Part shown: positions 5,431 to 11,197 of the stretch, piece by piece | How positions within the stretch are numbered: the stretch's first letter is position 1 | Layout: each line of letters starts with the position of its first letter | From: Candidatus Wirthbacteria bacterium CG2_30_54_11 | GTDB taxonomy: Bacteria > Patescibacteriota > CG2-30-54-11 | Assembly: GCA_001873755.1 (NCBI GenBank) | Contig: MNZT01000093.1 | Location: forward strand, 1 to 11,197 | DNA: 11,197 nucleotides | Reading direction: 5' to 3' | Made by a program: the position numbers and the translations under genes | Notes under the pieces: generated by a model | What the model saw: only the letters and a program-made list of their open reading frames with translations | Told to the model about the DNA's origin: nothing | Databases searched by the model: none

Positions 5431-6510
5431 TCAAGTCTGACGAAGTATGCCTTTGAATCCCTTCAACTTCATCCGAAACTCGCTCTGGCTGTCAACAAAT
5501 AGCAGAGCGTTCTCCTCTGAAATGACGCCCTTTTCATACAGCGTCCCGATGCTCTGGTCGAAAGAATGGACGCCGTCTTCTGCTCCACTCTTCAGTATCT
5601 CCTTGATCTCACTGAACTTGTTGTCGCGGATGAGGTCCTTGACCCTGGGGGTATTGAGCAGTAGCTCCGTAGCCACGACTCTGCCTGTATCATCTTTGAC
5701 CGGGATGAGACGCTGCGACAGGATGGCGCGCAGGTTCAAGGACAGTATGAACAGCAGCTGCTTTTCCCGCTCCGCCGTGAACATGGAGATCAGGCGCTCC
5801 AGACTCTGATAAGTATTCGAAGCATGCAAGGTGGCCAGGACCAGATGGCCGGTTTCGGCCATGATCAGGGCGGTCTCCGCCGTTTCCAGGTCTCTGATCT
5901 CCCCGATCGAGATCACGTCCGGAGCCTGCCGCAGGGCATTTTTCAACGCATTTTCAAAATTCAGGGTGTCAAGACCGACCTCGCGCTGACTCACGATACT
6001 TTGTTTGTCAGTGTAGACGAATTCGATAGGGTCCTCAATGGTGATGATATGTCCTCCCTGGGTCTGGTTGCGGTGTTCCAGCATGGCTGCGAGCGTCGTG
6101 GATTTGCCGGAACCGGTTGGACCGGTGATGACGACGAGTCCTCGCGGCAGCAGGGACAGGTCTCCCAACTGAGGGGGAAGTCCCAGTTCTTCAATACTCG
6201 GGATCTCCAGTTTGACCCGTCTGCACACGATCGCTATGCCTCCTCTCTGGAGGTAGATGTTCACCCGAAAACGACCTCCGCCACTTGAAGCATAGGCCAT
6301 GTTGAATTCGCAGGAACGCATGAATATGGGCCACCGATCCTCTCCGATCAGCCCTCGGGCAAACCCTTCCAGGTCTTTGGAGGTCAATTTGGCCTCCGGG
6401 AGCGGTTGAACTTGGCCGTCGATGCGGACGCAGGGAATACTATCGACTTTCAGATAGAGATCAGAGGCGTCCAGTTTCAGCACTTCATCGAGCAGGGTAT
6501 CGAGCGTCAT
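5431..6510 (-). CDS. pilU: PilU-like type IV pilus retraction ATPase
   Basis: 359 residues. Walker A GPTGSGKST (130-138), Asp box HIITIEDPIEFV (154-165), Walker B APDVISIGEIRD (196-207) and His box TGHLVLATLHA (220-230) place it in the PilT/VirB11 secretion ATPase family. It lacks the PilT signature AIRNLIRE and instead has LNTPRVKDLIRDNKFSEIKEIL (285-306, quoted in part) and a C-terminal HSFDQSIGTLYEKG and DSQSEFRMKLK pattern typical of PilU. PilU assists PilT in pulling pili under load in known systems. It begins 17 bases after the PilT stop and has a strong AAGGAG six bases before ATG. No PilB, PilC or pilin gene is in the window. Confidence 0.87.
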   Translation of the reverse strand: MTLDTLLDEVLKLDASDLYLKVDSIPCVRIDGQVQPLPEAKLTSKDLEGFARGLIGEDRWPIFMRSCEFNMAYASSGGGRFRVNIYLQRGGIAIVCRRVKLEIPSIEELGLPPQLGDLSLLPRGLVVITGPTGSGKSTTLAAMLEHRNQTQGGHIITIEDPIEFVYTDKQSIVSQREVGLDTLNFENALKNALRQAPDVISIGEIRDLETAETALIMAETGHLVLATLHASNTYQSLERLISMFTAEREKQLLFILSLNLRAILSQRLIPVKDDTGRVVATELLLNTPRVKDLIRDNKFSEIKEILKSGAEDGVHSFDQSIGTLYEKGVISEENALLFVDSQSEFRMKLKGFKGILRQT

Positions 6511-6527
6511 GATCTCTCCTTGTAGGG

Positions 6528-7610
6528 TTAGCGGCCGCCAGCGGCCGGTGGAAGTTTACCCAGCATGAGATGCTTGAAATTGTCCCGGTCGAGAGCTTTC
6601 TGTTCGGCATCGGCTGCGGTGACGAGATTCTGTCTGGCCAGCAGGACCAGGGCCTGATCCATGCTCTGCATGCCTACCTGGGTGCTGAGCTGGATGGTGG
6701 TCGGTATCTGAAAGGCCTTGTTCTCCCGGATGAGATTGCGAATGGCCGAGGAAGCGAACATGACCTCCATGGCCGGCACCTGGCCCATCCTGTCGACGGT
6801 GCTGACGAGCGTCTGGGCGAGCACGGCTTCGATGATATCCGCCACCTGTACGCGGATCTGTTCCTGCTGGTCTGAGGGGAACACGTCGACGATGCGGTCG
6901 AGCGTACGCCCGGCGCTGGCAGTATGCAGAGTGGAAAAGACGAGATGTCCGGTCTCCGCTGCGCGGATGGCGAGCTGGATGGTTTCGAGGTCGCGCATTT
7001 CACCCACCAGGATGACATCCGGGTCCTCGCGCAGAGCGCTTCTGAGCGCCGCCGCAAAGGAGTGGGTGTGATTACCCACCTCGCGCTGGTTGATGATGCT
7101 TTTGTTATGTTTGTGCACATATTCGATCGGGTCTTCCAGGGTGATGATGTGACATTCGCGGTGCTGATTGATCTGGTCGATCAGGGAAGCCAGGGTGGTG
7201 GATTTGCCGCTGCCGGTCGGACCGGTCACGAGTACCAGTCCGCGTTCCAGATTGCACAGCTCCAGCACCTGCTCAGGCAGATGGAGCTCCTGAGGGCTGG
7301 GGATCCTCTCCGCGATCAGGCGAAAGGCAGCTGCCACTCCGCGTCGCGTCACATAGGCATTGACGCGGAACCTCGCGACCCCCTCGAGGTCGACCGAAAA
7401 ATCAAGCTCGTGATCAGCGTCAAATCTCGACCGCTGATCCTCGGTGAGGATATCATTGAGCATGGTATGAAAAGCTTCTCGCTCCAGTACCGGATAGCTG
7501 GTTTTGATCAGCTGGCCATGCACACGTATGACCGGCTGTACGCCGACCGTGAGGTGCAGATCAGAAGCCTTCTGCTGCGCTGCATAAGTGAGTAGCTCTG
7601 TGATCTCCAT
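6528..7610 (-). CDS. pilT: PilT-like type IV pilus retraction ATPase
   Basis: 360 residues from the chosen ATG. Walker A GPTGSGKST (130-138), Asp box HIITLEDPIEYVH (154-166), Walker B DPDVILVGEMRD (196-207), His box TGHLVFSTLHT (220-230) and the PilT retraction motif AIRNLIRE (289-296) are all intact, so it should be an active hexameric motor at the cytoplasmic base of a type IV pilus, powering retraction, twitching or DNA uptake. Two start codons exist: ATG at 7616, which overlaps the previous gene's stop as ATGA, and ATG at 7610. GGAGGA (7622-7617) abuts the first but is six bases from the second, so 7610 is chosen. It sits between a zinc-ribbon protein and the PilU-like gene in one operon. 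Confidence 0.92.
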   Translation of the reverse strand: MEITELLTYAAQQKASDLHLTVGVQPVIRVHGQLIKTSYPVLEREAFHTMLNDILTEDQRSRFDADHELDFSVDLEGVARFRVNAYVTRRGVAAAFRLIAERIPSPQELHLPEQVLELCNLERGLVLVTGPTGSGKSTTLASLIDQINQHRECHIITLEDPIEYVHKHNKSIINQREVGNHTHSFAAALRSALREDPDVILVGEMRDLETIQLAIRAAETGHLVFSTLHTASAGRTLDRIVDVFPSDQQEQIRVQVADIIEAVLAQTLVSTVDRMGQVPAMEVMFASSAIRNLIRENKAFQIPTTIQLSTQVGMQSMDQALVLLARQNLVTAADAEQKALDRDNFKHLMLGKLPPAAGGR

Positions 7611-7612
7611 GA

Positions 7613-8029
7613 TCATTCCTCCGCAAGTAAACGCTTGCCGCAGACCGCGCAGTAGTGCGCCGTAGCGGACAACGTGGTTTTACAAAAACGGCATCGGATC
7701 GATTTTTCGCCATCATTGACATAGCCGGTCTCGCCGAACGCGAGCAGGGAAGCGGGTCTGGCTTTGGTCAGTACGGTCAGGTCCTGTTCAGCCGACAGCA
7801 GCAGGGACTCCAGGTCGGCGATCGTGTGTCCCAGCTCCTGGACCCGGCTCTCAGCTGAGGCAATATCGCCGCGCTTCTGATAGACTGCTTCGCCGATAGA
7901 CTGGAACTCCCGGGCGATCTTGTGCCTGATCGTTTCCCTCCGGGCGATCAGCTTTCTTTTTTTGAGATGTGTGCGCAGGAAAAAAATGAGATTGGAGAAT
8001 CCGGCCTGAAAAAATTTGACCAGCAGCAT
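7613..8029 (-). CDS. coiled-coil protein with C-terminal zinc ribbon, unknown function
   Basis: 138 residues from MLLVKFFQAG. A short hydrophobic N-terminus (about 1-18, FFQAGFSNLIFFL) could anchor it to the membrane; a basic stretch (THLKKRKLIARRETIRHK) and a long charged heptad-rich helix (about 38-90) suggest a coiled coil; a C-terminal zinc ribbon has C113, C116, C127 and C130 (CRFC and CAVC). An in-frame ATG at 8128 would add 33 residues overlapping the previous gene; the start at 8029 has GAGGGA eight bases upstream and is preferred. No named family recognised. It overlaps the next gene region at TGA 7615-7613, so it is probably made with PilT; a scaffold at the membrane is a guess. Confidence 0.75.
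   Translation of the reverse strand: MLLVKFFQAGFSNLIFFLRTHLKKRKLIARRETIRHKIAREFQSIGEAVYQKRGDIASAESRVQELGHTIADLESLLLSAEQDLTVLTKARPASLLAFGETGYVNDGEKSIRCRFCKTTLSATAHYCAVCGKRLLAEE
7617..7622 (-). promoter_or_regulatory. Shine-Dalgarno GGAGGA that fixes the PilT start
   Basis: GGAGGA lies inside the last codons of the upstream gene, directly against the ATG at 7616 (spacing 0, unusable) and six bases before the ATG at 7610 (ideal). This supports starting PilT at 7610 and implies coupled translation with the upstream zinc-ribbon gene. Confidence 0.7.
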
Positions 8030-8048
8030 AGTCGGTATCCCTCGTGCA

Positions 8049-8600
8049 TTAGAGTGCGAACAGATCGCCCAGAGACGTATAATCCAGATACCAGGAATTC
8101 CTGACCGCCAGGAGATGCGCCACATCATTGAAGATCACTGACCGTTCGCGGCCGTTGATCTTGATCCTGGCCTCTCCGGTGACCCGGACCCTAGCTTCGG
8201 TCTTGGACTGTTCGATGGTCTTGAACTTGAGATTATTGTACTGTACGGTGACATCCGGCCCGACTACGAGTTCGATATTGACTCCCAGTCCCTTGTCACG
8301 CTGATCCGGAGTCACGAACTCCAGCGCCTGGTCTTGGTTATGATCTGCAATGGCATTATAAAAAGACTCCACGGTGCCGGTGGGGTCAGGGAGATTGAAA
8401 CGACGCCAGGTAGCCGTACCCGCCCAGACGCAGCCGCCCGCTATCAGTCCCAGGAGGAGGAGGAAGGGAAGAGGCCGGGCAAAAAAACTCAACAGTCTGA
8501 GGTCTTTTTTTACAACCGTGGCCCGGGGAGCGGCAGTACCGCAATCCGGACATATATTTTCTGATGACGCCAGCTGACGTCCGCAAGAGGTACAGAACAT
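8049..8600 (-). CDS. zinc-ribbon, single-TM, NTF2-like domain protein
   Basis: 183 residues in three parts. An N-terminal zinc ribbon holds C3, C6, C17 and C20 (CTSC and CPDC), a cytoplasmic-type module. One membrane helix follows (about 44-62, LPFLLLLGLIAGGCVWAG). Residues 72-183 (start PTGTVESFYNAIADHNQDQALEF) look like an extracytoplasmic NTF2-like/DUF4878-type fold, recognised by the opening 'V..FY.AI...D...A..F.T' and the late NSWYLDYTSL strand. It lies 21 bases after the PH-domain gene and 19 bases before the coiled-coil zinc-ribbon gene. No clear Shine-Dalgarno, so translation may be coupled. Function not known; the layout suits a sensor or linker across the membrane. Confidence 0.78.
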   Translation of the reverse strand: MFCTSCGRQLASSENICPDCGTAAPRATVVKKDLRLLSFFARPLPFLLLLGLIAGGCVWAGTATWRRFNLPDPTGTVESFYNAIADHNQDQALEFVTPDQRDKGLGVNIELVVGPDVTVQYNNLKFKTIEQSKTEARVRVTGEARIKINGRERSVIFNDVAHLLAVRNSWYLDYTSLGDLFAL

Positions 8601-8621
8601 ACGGTGAGTTCCGGAACTTGA

Positions 8622-9290
8622 TTAAACTGAGGTCGTAGTTTTCTGGGGAATGGGGAGCGGGAGCTCACCCGGTTTCTCCCCGGGCTTGGCTCCGCTTGCG
8701 AGATTCTGACGCTCATGGTCAAGCATGAGCTGGAGGAGATCCTCCGCCGTCGCCGGCGCTTCAGTATTGATATCTTTATAGTGATCTGCCTGATCAAAAA
8801 GCAAACGCTGCACTTCCTGGGGTTTATACACTTCCTCAAAAACGATATCACCACTGGGTCCCGAGGTATGGATGATGACATTCCCGTAATTGAACATGGT
8901 CGGCATGATGCCTTTGATCTCATAGATCACATCCTGCACATGATCCAGCGGCGATTCGCCGACCGTCCGATGGAACAGCCCGTCCTGGGTCACGTCCACG
9001 ATCCTCAGGTTGGTCACCAGATAGATATCCAGGTACCAGTCGAGGTAGTTGTACACCACGAAAAAGATACCGAACGCTGCCCACACGAGCGCCGCACCCC
9101 AGACATACTGACCCGGGATACTGAGAAAATCGAGCTGCAGACTGACCCAGAGCCACATAACTATAGGAACCAGGAACACCACGAGCGAAAATCCCAGAGG
9201 TTTGATCTGCGTGATCCAGTGGCGCCGCAGCAGCAAAACTACTTCCTCTCCTGGCTTCTGACCCTTGAAGGTATATTTTTTTTCGGCCAT
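8622..9290 (-). CDS. bacterial PH-domain (YdbS/bPH2-type) membrane protein
   Basis: 222 residues from MAEKKYTFKG. Two membrane helices (about 33-53 and 62-84) precede a bacterial pleckstrin-homology domain: YLVTNLRIVDVTQDGLF (90-106), SPLDHVQDVIYEIKG (113-127) and FNYGNVIIHTSG (133-144) match the family pattern 'T..R....G...R....i.l..I..v......G.i.i'. The tail (about 178-222) is acidic then proline- and lysine-rich, likely disordered. An in-frame ATG at 9377 would run into the upstream gene; AGGGTGAG five bases before 9290 decides the start. Families of this kind sit on the inner face of the membrane; precise role unknown. It follows the SPFH gene by 22 bases, and both families are associated with membrane organisation. 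Confidence 0.85.
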   Translation of the reverse strand: MAEKKYTFKGQKPGEEVVLLLRRHWITQIKPLGFSLVVFLVPIVMWLWVSLQLDFLSIPGQYVWGAALVWAAFGIFFVVYNYLDWYLDIYLVTNLRIVDVTQDGLFHRTVGESPLDHVQDVIYEIKGIMPTMFNYGNVIIHTSGPSGDIVFEEVYKPQEVQRLLFDQADHYKDINTEAPATAEDLLQLMLDHERQNLASGAKPGEKPGELPLPIPQKTTTSV

Positions 9291-9312
9291 GGACTCACCC
9301 TGATTATGTGGA

Positions 9313-9897
9313 TTAGCCCTGGTTGGCGGAATAGAGTTCTTCTTCGCTCGCGGGTGAAATGTTGGACAGCAGCACATCCTCGAGGATCAGACTCTTCTGG
9401 CGGAACACCGGCCCCAGCTCCCGCTCCATGGCCTCTTCCACCTCGGTCTGCTTGGAAAAAATGTCCATATTGGTATAGCTGGAGATGATCATGCGGATAC
9501 GACTGCGAGTGGTCGGGCGGATAATCTTTTTCACGAAATCATCGCCGATATTTTCCCACAAACTGGAAGCATCCTCCGCATTGATGCGAAACAGGATAGT
9601 GCCTTGGATGGCCACCGGCCGGTCGTCCACCGTAAGCGCGATGATATCGCGGTCGCCAATCAGGAGTTCATTCGAAACATTGAACCCTTTTTTGATCGGG
9701 TACTCCTGGATCTGGGTATTGAAAAGCTTGGCCTTCTGCCAGAACGGGATCTTCAGATGCAGCCCGGGTTTGTGCACCTTCTTCAGCACTCCGCGCCCCC
9801 GGTCGTACACGCAGGCGATATGCCCGGGAGGGACCGAGATAAAGAAGTTACCCAGTATGTCATCGATGATGACCGAGGTGACCAGTTTTTCGAGCAT
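9313..9897 (-). CDS. short SPFH/band-7 (prohibitin-like) protein
   Basis: 194 residues from MLEKLVTSVI. After a mildly hydrophobic start (about 5-30) comes the SPFH/band-7 core: VPPGHIACVYDRGRGVLKK (22-40, the 'V..G...vv.r.G.v' motif), PGLHLKIPFWQK (44-55), a central strand region with DDRPVAIQGTILFRI (91-105), and NISPASEE near the end, the family's 'l..i..P' site. Relatives usually go on with a long coiled coil of about 80 or more residues for oligomer assembly; here the protein stops at 194, so the stalk is missing. The first gene of the operon: an upstream TTG at 9945 lies before the predicted transcription start, which favours ATG at 9897. There is no strong ribosome site. Confidence 0.83.
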   Translation of the reverse strand: MLEKLVTSVIIDDILGNFFISVPPGHIACVYDRGRGVLKKVHKPGLHLKIPFWQKAKLFNTQIQEYPIKKGFNVSNELLIGDRDIIALTVDDRPVAIQGTILFRINAEDASSLWENIGDDFVKKIIRPTTRSRIRMIISSYTNMDIFSKQTEVEEAMERELGPVFRQKSLILEDVLLSNISPASEEELYSANQG

Positions 9898-9915
9898 GTG
9901 AAACCAGCAAATAGA

Positions 9916-9950
9916 GGTAATTGCACGCCTAAAAGTGTAGCACAATTACC
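9916..9950. promoter_or_regulatory. inverted repeat around the operon promoter (candidate operator)
   Basis: GGTAATTG (9916-9923) and CAATTACC (9943-9950) are perfect 8-bp arms 19 bases apart, 27 bases centre to centre. The extended -10 of the seven-gene operon lies between them and the predicted start near 9927 falls inside the spacer, so only one arm is transcribed. This geometry suits a repressor dimer or pair of dimers rather than an RNA hairpin. Confidence 0.55.
9934..9942 (-). promoter_or_regulatory. extended -10 promoter of the seven-gene operon
   Basis: Minus strand TGC-TACACT: TGn plus a 4/6 match to TATAAT (TAnACT class). No good -35 is seen at the usual distance (TTTTTC), as is typical for extended -10 promoters. 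Predicted start near 9927 gives a leader of about 30 nt before the ATG at 9897. Confidence 0.5.
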
Positions 9951-9991
9951 GGGGGAGAAAAAGCGGAGGGGTGGCATCTGTCACGCTGCTA

Positions 9992-10177
9992 TTATTTCCT
10001 GGCGGCCGCTTCTTCCCAAGATTCGTTGTAGGTCTGCTCTGTCTGCGAGTCAACCCTGTCCTCTGCCTCCAGCAATTCGTCGTCCCTACCAGCCCGACGC
10101 ATCCATCTCTCATATCTTTCAAGGTGAGGACAGTATCCGGAACTCGTCTCCGATCGTCGGGCTTTCCCGGCTAGCGA
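9992..10177 (-). pseudogene. protein-like open frame without a start; probable gene remnant
   Basis: The frame runs 61 codons from just after a TGA (10180-10178) to TAA at 9994-9992. The last 40 residues (ERYERWMRRAGRDDELLEAE, then DRVDSQTEQTYNESWEEAAARK) are charged, helix-like and look coding. The only ATG is at 10102, which would leave 36 residues and has no ribosome site. Just upstream another frame (10171-10270) also reads protein-like (NPAEVARCFVREATVVVCW) and ends at a TAG at 10173-10171, as if a frameshift split one gene. I do not recognise the family. A genuine 36-residue protein is the alternative. Confidence 0.4.
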
Positions 10178-10181
10178 TCAG
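10150..10181. other. two-step hairpin in the intergenic region
   Basis: CCGATCG (10150-10156) pairs with CGATCAG (10175-10181) and, inside, CGGG (10158-10161) pairs with CCCG (10166-10169) around a CTTT loop. There is no T-tract, so it is not a clear terminator. It lies within the remnant region between the 202-residue gene and the operon promoter; it may be chance or part of a decayed gene. Confidence 0.3.
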
Positions 10182-10285
10182 AGCCAACCATCTCGGTCCT
10201 AAGTGGTATTCCCGTCCAGCACACCACAACCGTGGCCTCCCGGACGAAGCAGCGGGCTACCTCTGCGGGATTATGCTTAAATGGG

Positions 10286-10894
10286 TTATTTGGGCACATC
10301 TCTAGTAATATCATCTCGACCGTCTCGTCTATTCCCTTCCTGAAACTTTTTGATAGCATCGGGAATGTTTAAAAACACCTCTTGAGTAATCAATCTACCA
10401 TCAATCGACCTACCATCAATCGACTCATCGCTTTCACGCACAGCTTTTCCCCAGGTCTCTCTTACTAGTTCTGGATCTACTGCCCATAGTCCGATGAGTT
10501 CCGGCCATTTTAATGGTACCAATTCAGCCCTATGGGTTGTCAGCCAAGCGTCATGACCATGATCATACATGAGTTCAATGGGATCCCCGTCACCTGTTGT
10601 CCACATCCGACATGCCATTGCTAGCTCGTCAAATCGTAAACATGTTTTTGCCTCCGCACCTGTACGAGCAACTAGATCGTCCGAAAATAAATCATCTATT
10701 CCCATTCCTGTTTTTGGCAGTTCACTCGTGATCAACACTCTGCTAAATTTCCTTCCTGGCGCTGCATTCCACAGACGCAAAGCGGTAGAAACATTATCGG
10801 CACAATAAATTTCAACTCCTTCTATTGCCTCCTTAATCAATTGTGATGTAATTTTAGTATTGGCTTCTTCTGTCCCGATCAATAAAATATTCAT
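10286..10894 (-). CDS. 202-residue protein, receiver-like N-terminus, unknown function
   Basis: The start MNILLIGTEEANTKITSQLI and the strand RVLITSELPKTGMGIDDL (52-69) resemble the first and third strands of a response-regulator receiver fold. The usual acidic pair after strand one is absent (GTEE) and the phosphorylated aspartate position reads T/S, so phosphorylation of the normal kind is unlikely. Residues 80-202 match nothing I know; tryptophan- and charge-rich, possibly a substrate or DNA-binding part. An exact in-frame duplication SIDGR-SIDGR is at 158-167. AAGGA eight bases before the ATG is a good ribosome site. Its AT-rich base composition differs clearly from the GC-rich genes to its left, which suggests transfer. 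It is followed by 388 bases with no intact gene before the next operon. Confidence 0.65.
   Translation of the reverse strand: MNILLIGTEEANTKITSQLIKEAIEGVEIYCADNVSTALRLWNAAPGRKFSRVLITSELPKTGMGIDDLFSDDLVARTGAEAKTCLRFDELAMACRMWTTGDGDPIELMYDHGHDAWLTTHRAELVPLKWPELIGLWAVDPELVRETWGKAVRESDESIDGRSIDGRLITQEVFLNIPDAIKKFQEGNRRDGRDDITRDVPK
10395..10424. repeat. perfect tandem duplication of 15 nt inside a gene
   Basis: CTACCATCAATCGAC occurs at 10395-10409 and again directly at 10410-10424 with no mismatch. It keeps frame and doubles the pentapeptide SIDGR in the 202-residue protein. The lack of any divergence points to a recent slippage event. Confidence 0.9.
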
Positions 10895-10990
10895 TCTAAT
10901 CTTCCTTACTATTACTATTATTCGATATCTACCTTAGTTTAATAGAATATCACATTTTCCTCCTCTTGCCTAGTTTGAGTCTTGTACACT

Positions 10991-11041
10991 CGAAGATGAG
11001 CCTGAACGAGGGTACGAAATCGAGACGAAGACGAGCCTGAA
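10991..11041. repeat. 35-nt-spaced direct repeat upstream of the right-edge transposase
   Basis: CGAAGATGAGCCTGAA (10991-11006) and CGAAGACGAGCCTGAA (11026-11041) match at 15 of 16 positions. They lie between the end of the AT-rich gene region and the transposase promoter, where the left terminal region of the element is expected; doubled transposase-binding sites are one reading. The bases TGTACACTC at 10984-10992 could be close to the element end, but no second end is available to prove it. Confidence 0.6.
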
Positions 11042-11044
11042 GGG

Positions 11045-11073
11045 TTGACGCAAAAAACGAAGGGGGTCATACT
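11045..11073 (+). promoter_or_regulatory. sigma-70-type promoter for the right-edge transposase
   Basis: TTGACG (11045-11050, 5/6 to the -35 consensus), a 17-nt spacer, then CATACT (11068-11073, 4/6 to the -10). The predicted start near 11080 coincides with one possible ATG and is 12 bases before the second. Confidence 0.6.
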
Positions 11074-11079
11074 ATTTGG

Positions 11080-11197
11080 ATGATACTACAAATGGATGAT
11101 TCACGGCTCCGGACACTCGATCAAATCAAGGCCTTCCTGGGTTCAAATCAGTTCGACTTTCGCATCAAGGTAAAAAGCGAAGCGTACCAATGGGTCA
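11080..11197 (+). CDS. DDE/rve-type transposase, N-terminus (runs off the right edge)
   Basis: A plus-strand frame is open from ATG at 11080 (or ATG at 11092) to the window end. From the second ATG it reads MDDSRLRTLDQIKAFLG, then SNQFDFRIKVKSEAYQWV. I recall this opening, 'M.DS.L....QI..FL......F....R.E.Y.W', from integrase-catalytic-domain (rve) transposases, IS481-like in layout, that are frequent in Patescibacteria. The catalytic domain lies outside the window. If 11092 is the start, the leader is about 12 nt; if 11080, the transcript is leaderless. A strong GGGGG run at 11062-11066 lies upstream of the predicted transcript and would not act as a ribosome site. Confidence 0.6.
   Translation, partial: MILQMDDSRLRTLDQIKAFLGSNQFDFRIKVKSEAYQWV

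Noticed and set aside
8715..9488. Plus-strand open frame of 257 codons
   Set aside because: Antisense to the PH-domain and SPFH genes, which have clear family motifs and ribosome sites.
9951..10285. Known structured RNA (RNase P, tmRNA, SRP RNA, riboswitch)
   Set aside because: Several small stems are present but none of the conserved sequence motifs of these RNAs could be found.
9604..10305. Long plus-strand open frame of 233 codons
   Set aside because: It runs antisense through the SPFH gene and its promoter, resembles no family, and arises from the GC-rich codon pattern of the real gene.
10171..10359. Minus-strand 62-codon frame overlapping the end of the 202-residue gene
   Set aside because: Its first 25 codons lie out of frame inside the real gene; only the part beyond 10285 is considered, as part of the remnant.
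1..11197. Alternative code in which TGA is read as glycine (Gracilibacteria-type)
   Set aside because: TGA ends several genes exactly where family length and the next gene's start require, and no in-frame TGA occurs in the recognised genes.

Overview
The window looks like a piece of an uncultured bacterial chromosome using the standard stop codons (TGA ends several of the genes). The gene content suggests the Patescibacteria/CPR: a tiny GIY-YIG protein, an O-antigen-ligase-type membrane protein with a TPR tail, lone PilT/PilU motors, short zinc-ribbon membrane proteins, and a family of DDE transposase I recall mainly from such genomes. This placement is inference from family flavour, not from a marker gene. 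Most of the window is GC-rich; the stretch from about 10286 to 10980 is visibly more AT-rich and looks acquired.

Layout. Left edge (1-172, minus): the N-terminus of an IS630-like transposase running off the window. 278-1628 (minus): a tight cluster transcribed in the order GIY-YIG protein, 70-residue membrane protein, Rrf2-family regulator with a cysteine cluster, and a NikR-like ribbon-helix-helix regulator that has lost all four nickel ligands. 1670-1985 (minus): a tRNA-Gly(UCC) gene with its own promoter and an encoded CCA, followed by a perfect hairpin and a 60-nt-period repeat that reuses the last bases of the tRNA. 2052-4307 (plus): a 751-residue O-antigen ligase/polymerase-like membrane protein with C-terminal TPRs.

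4338-9897 (minus): a seven-gene operon with gaps of about 13 to 23 nt and one short overlap, transcribed SPFH/band-7 protein, bacterial PH-domain membrane protein, zinc-ribbon/TM/NTF2-like protein, coiled-coil zinc-ribbon protein, PilT, PilU-like ATPase, and an RseP-type site-2 protease. It has an extended -10 promoter lying inside an inverted repeat (likely operator) and ends in an intrinsic terminator facing the convergent O-antigen-type gene. It joins membrane organisation (SPFH, PH), two zinc-ribbon proteins, two pilus-retraction motors and an intramembrane protease in one transcript.

9992-10894: a short protein-like open frame without a good start (probable gene remnant), then a 202-residue AT-rich gene of unknown function whose first third resembles a receiver domain without its phosphorylation residues. 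10991-11197 (plus): short direct repeats, a clear promoter, and the start of a second transposase. The window is therefore housekeeping and envelope genes with mobile-element genes at both edges.
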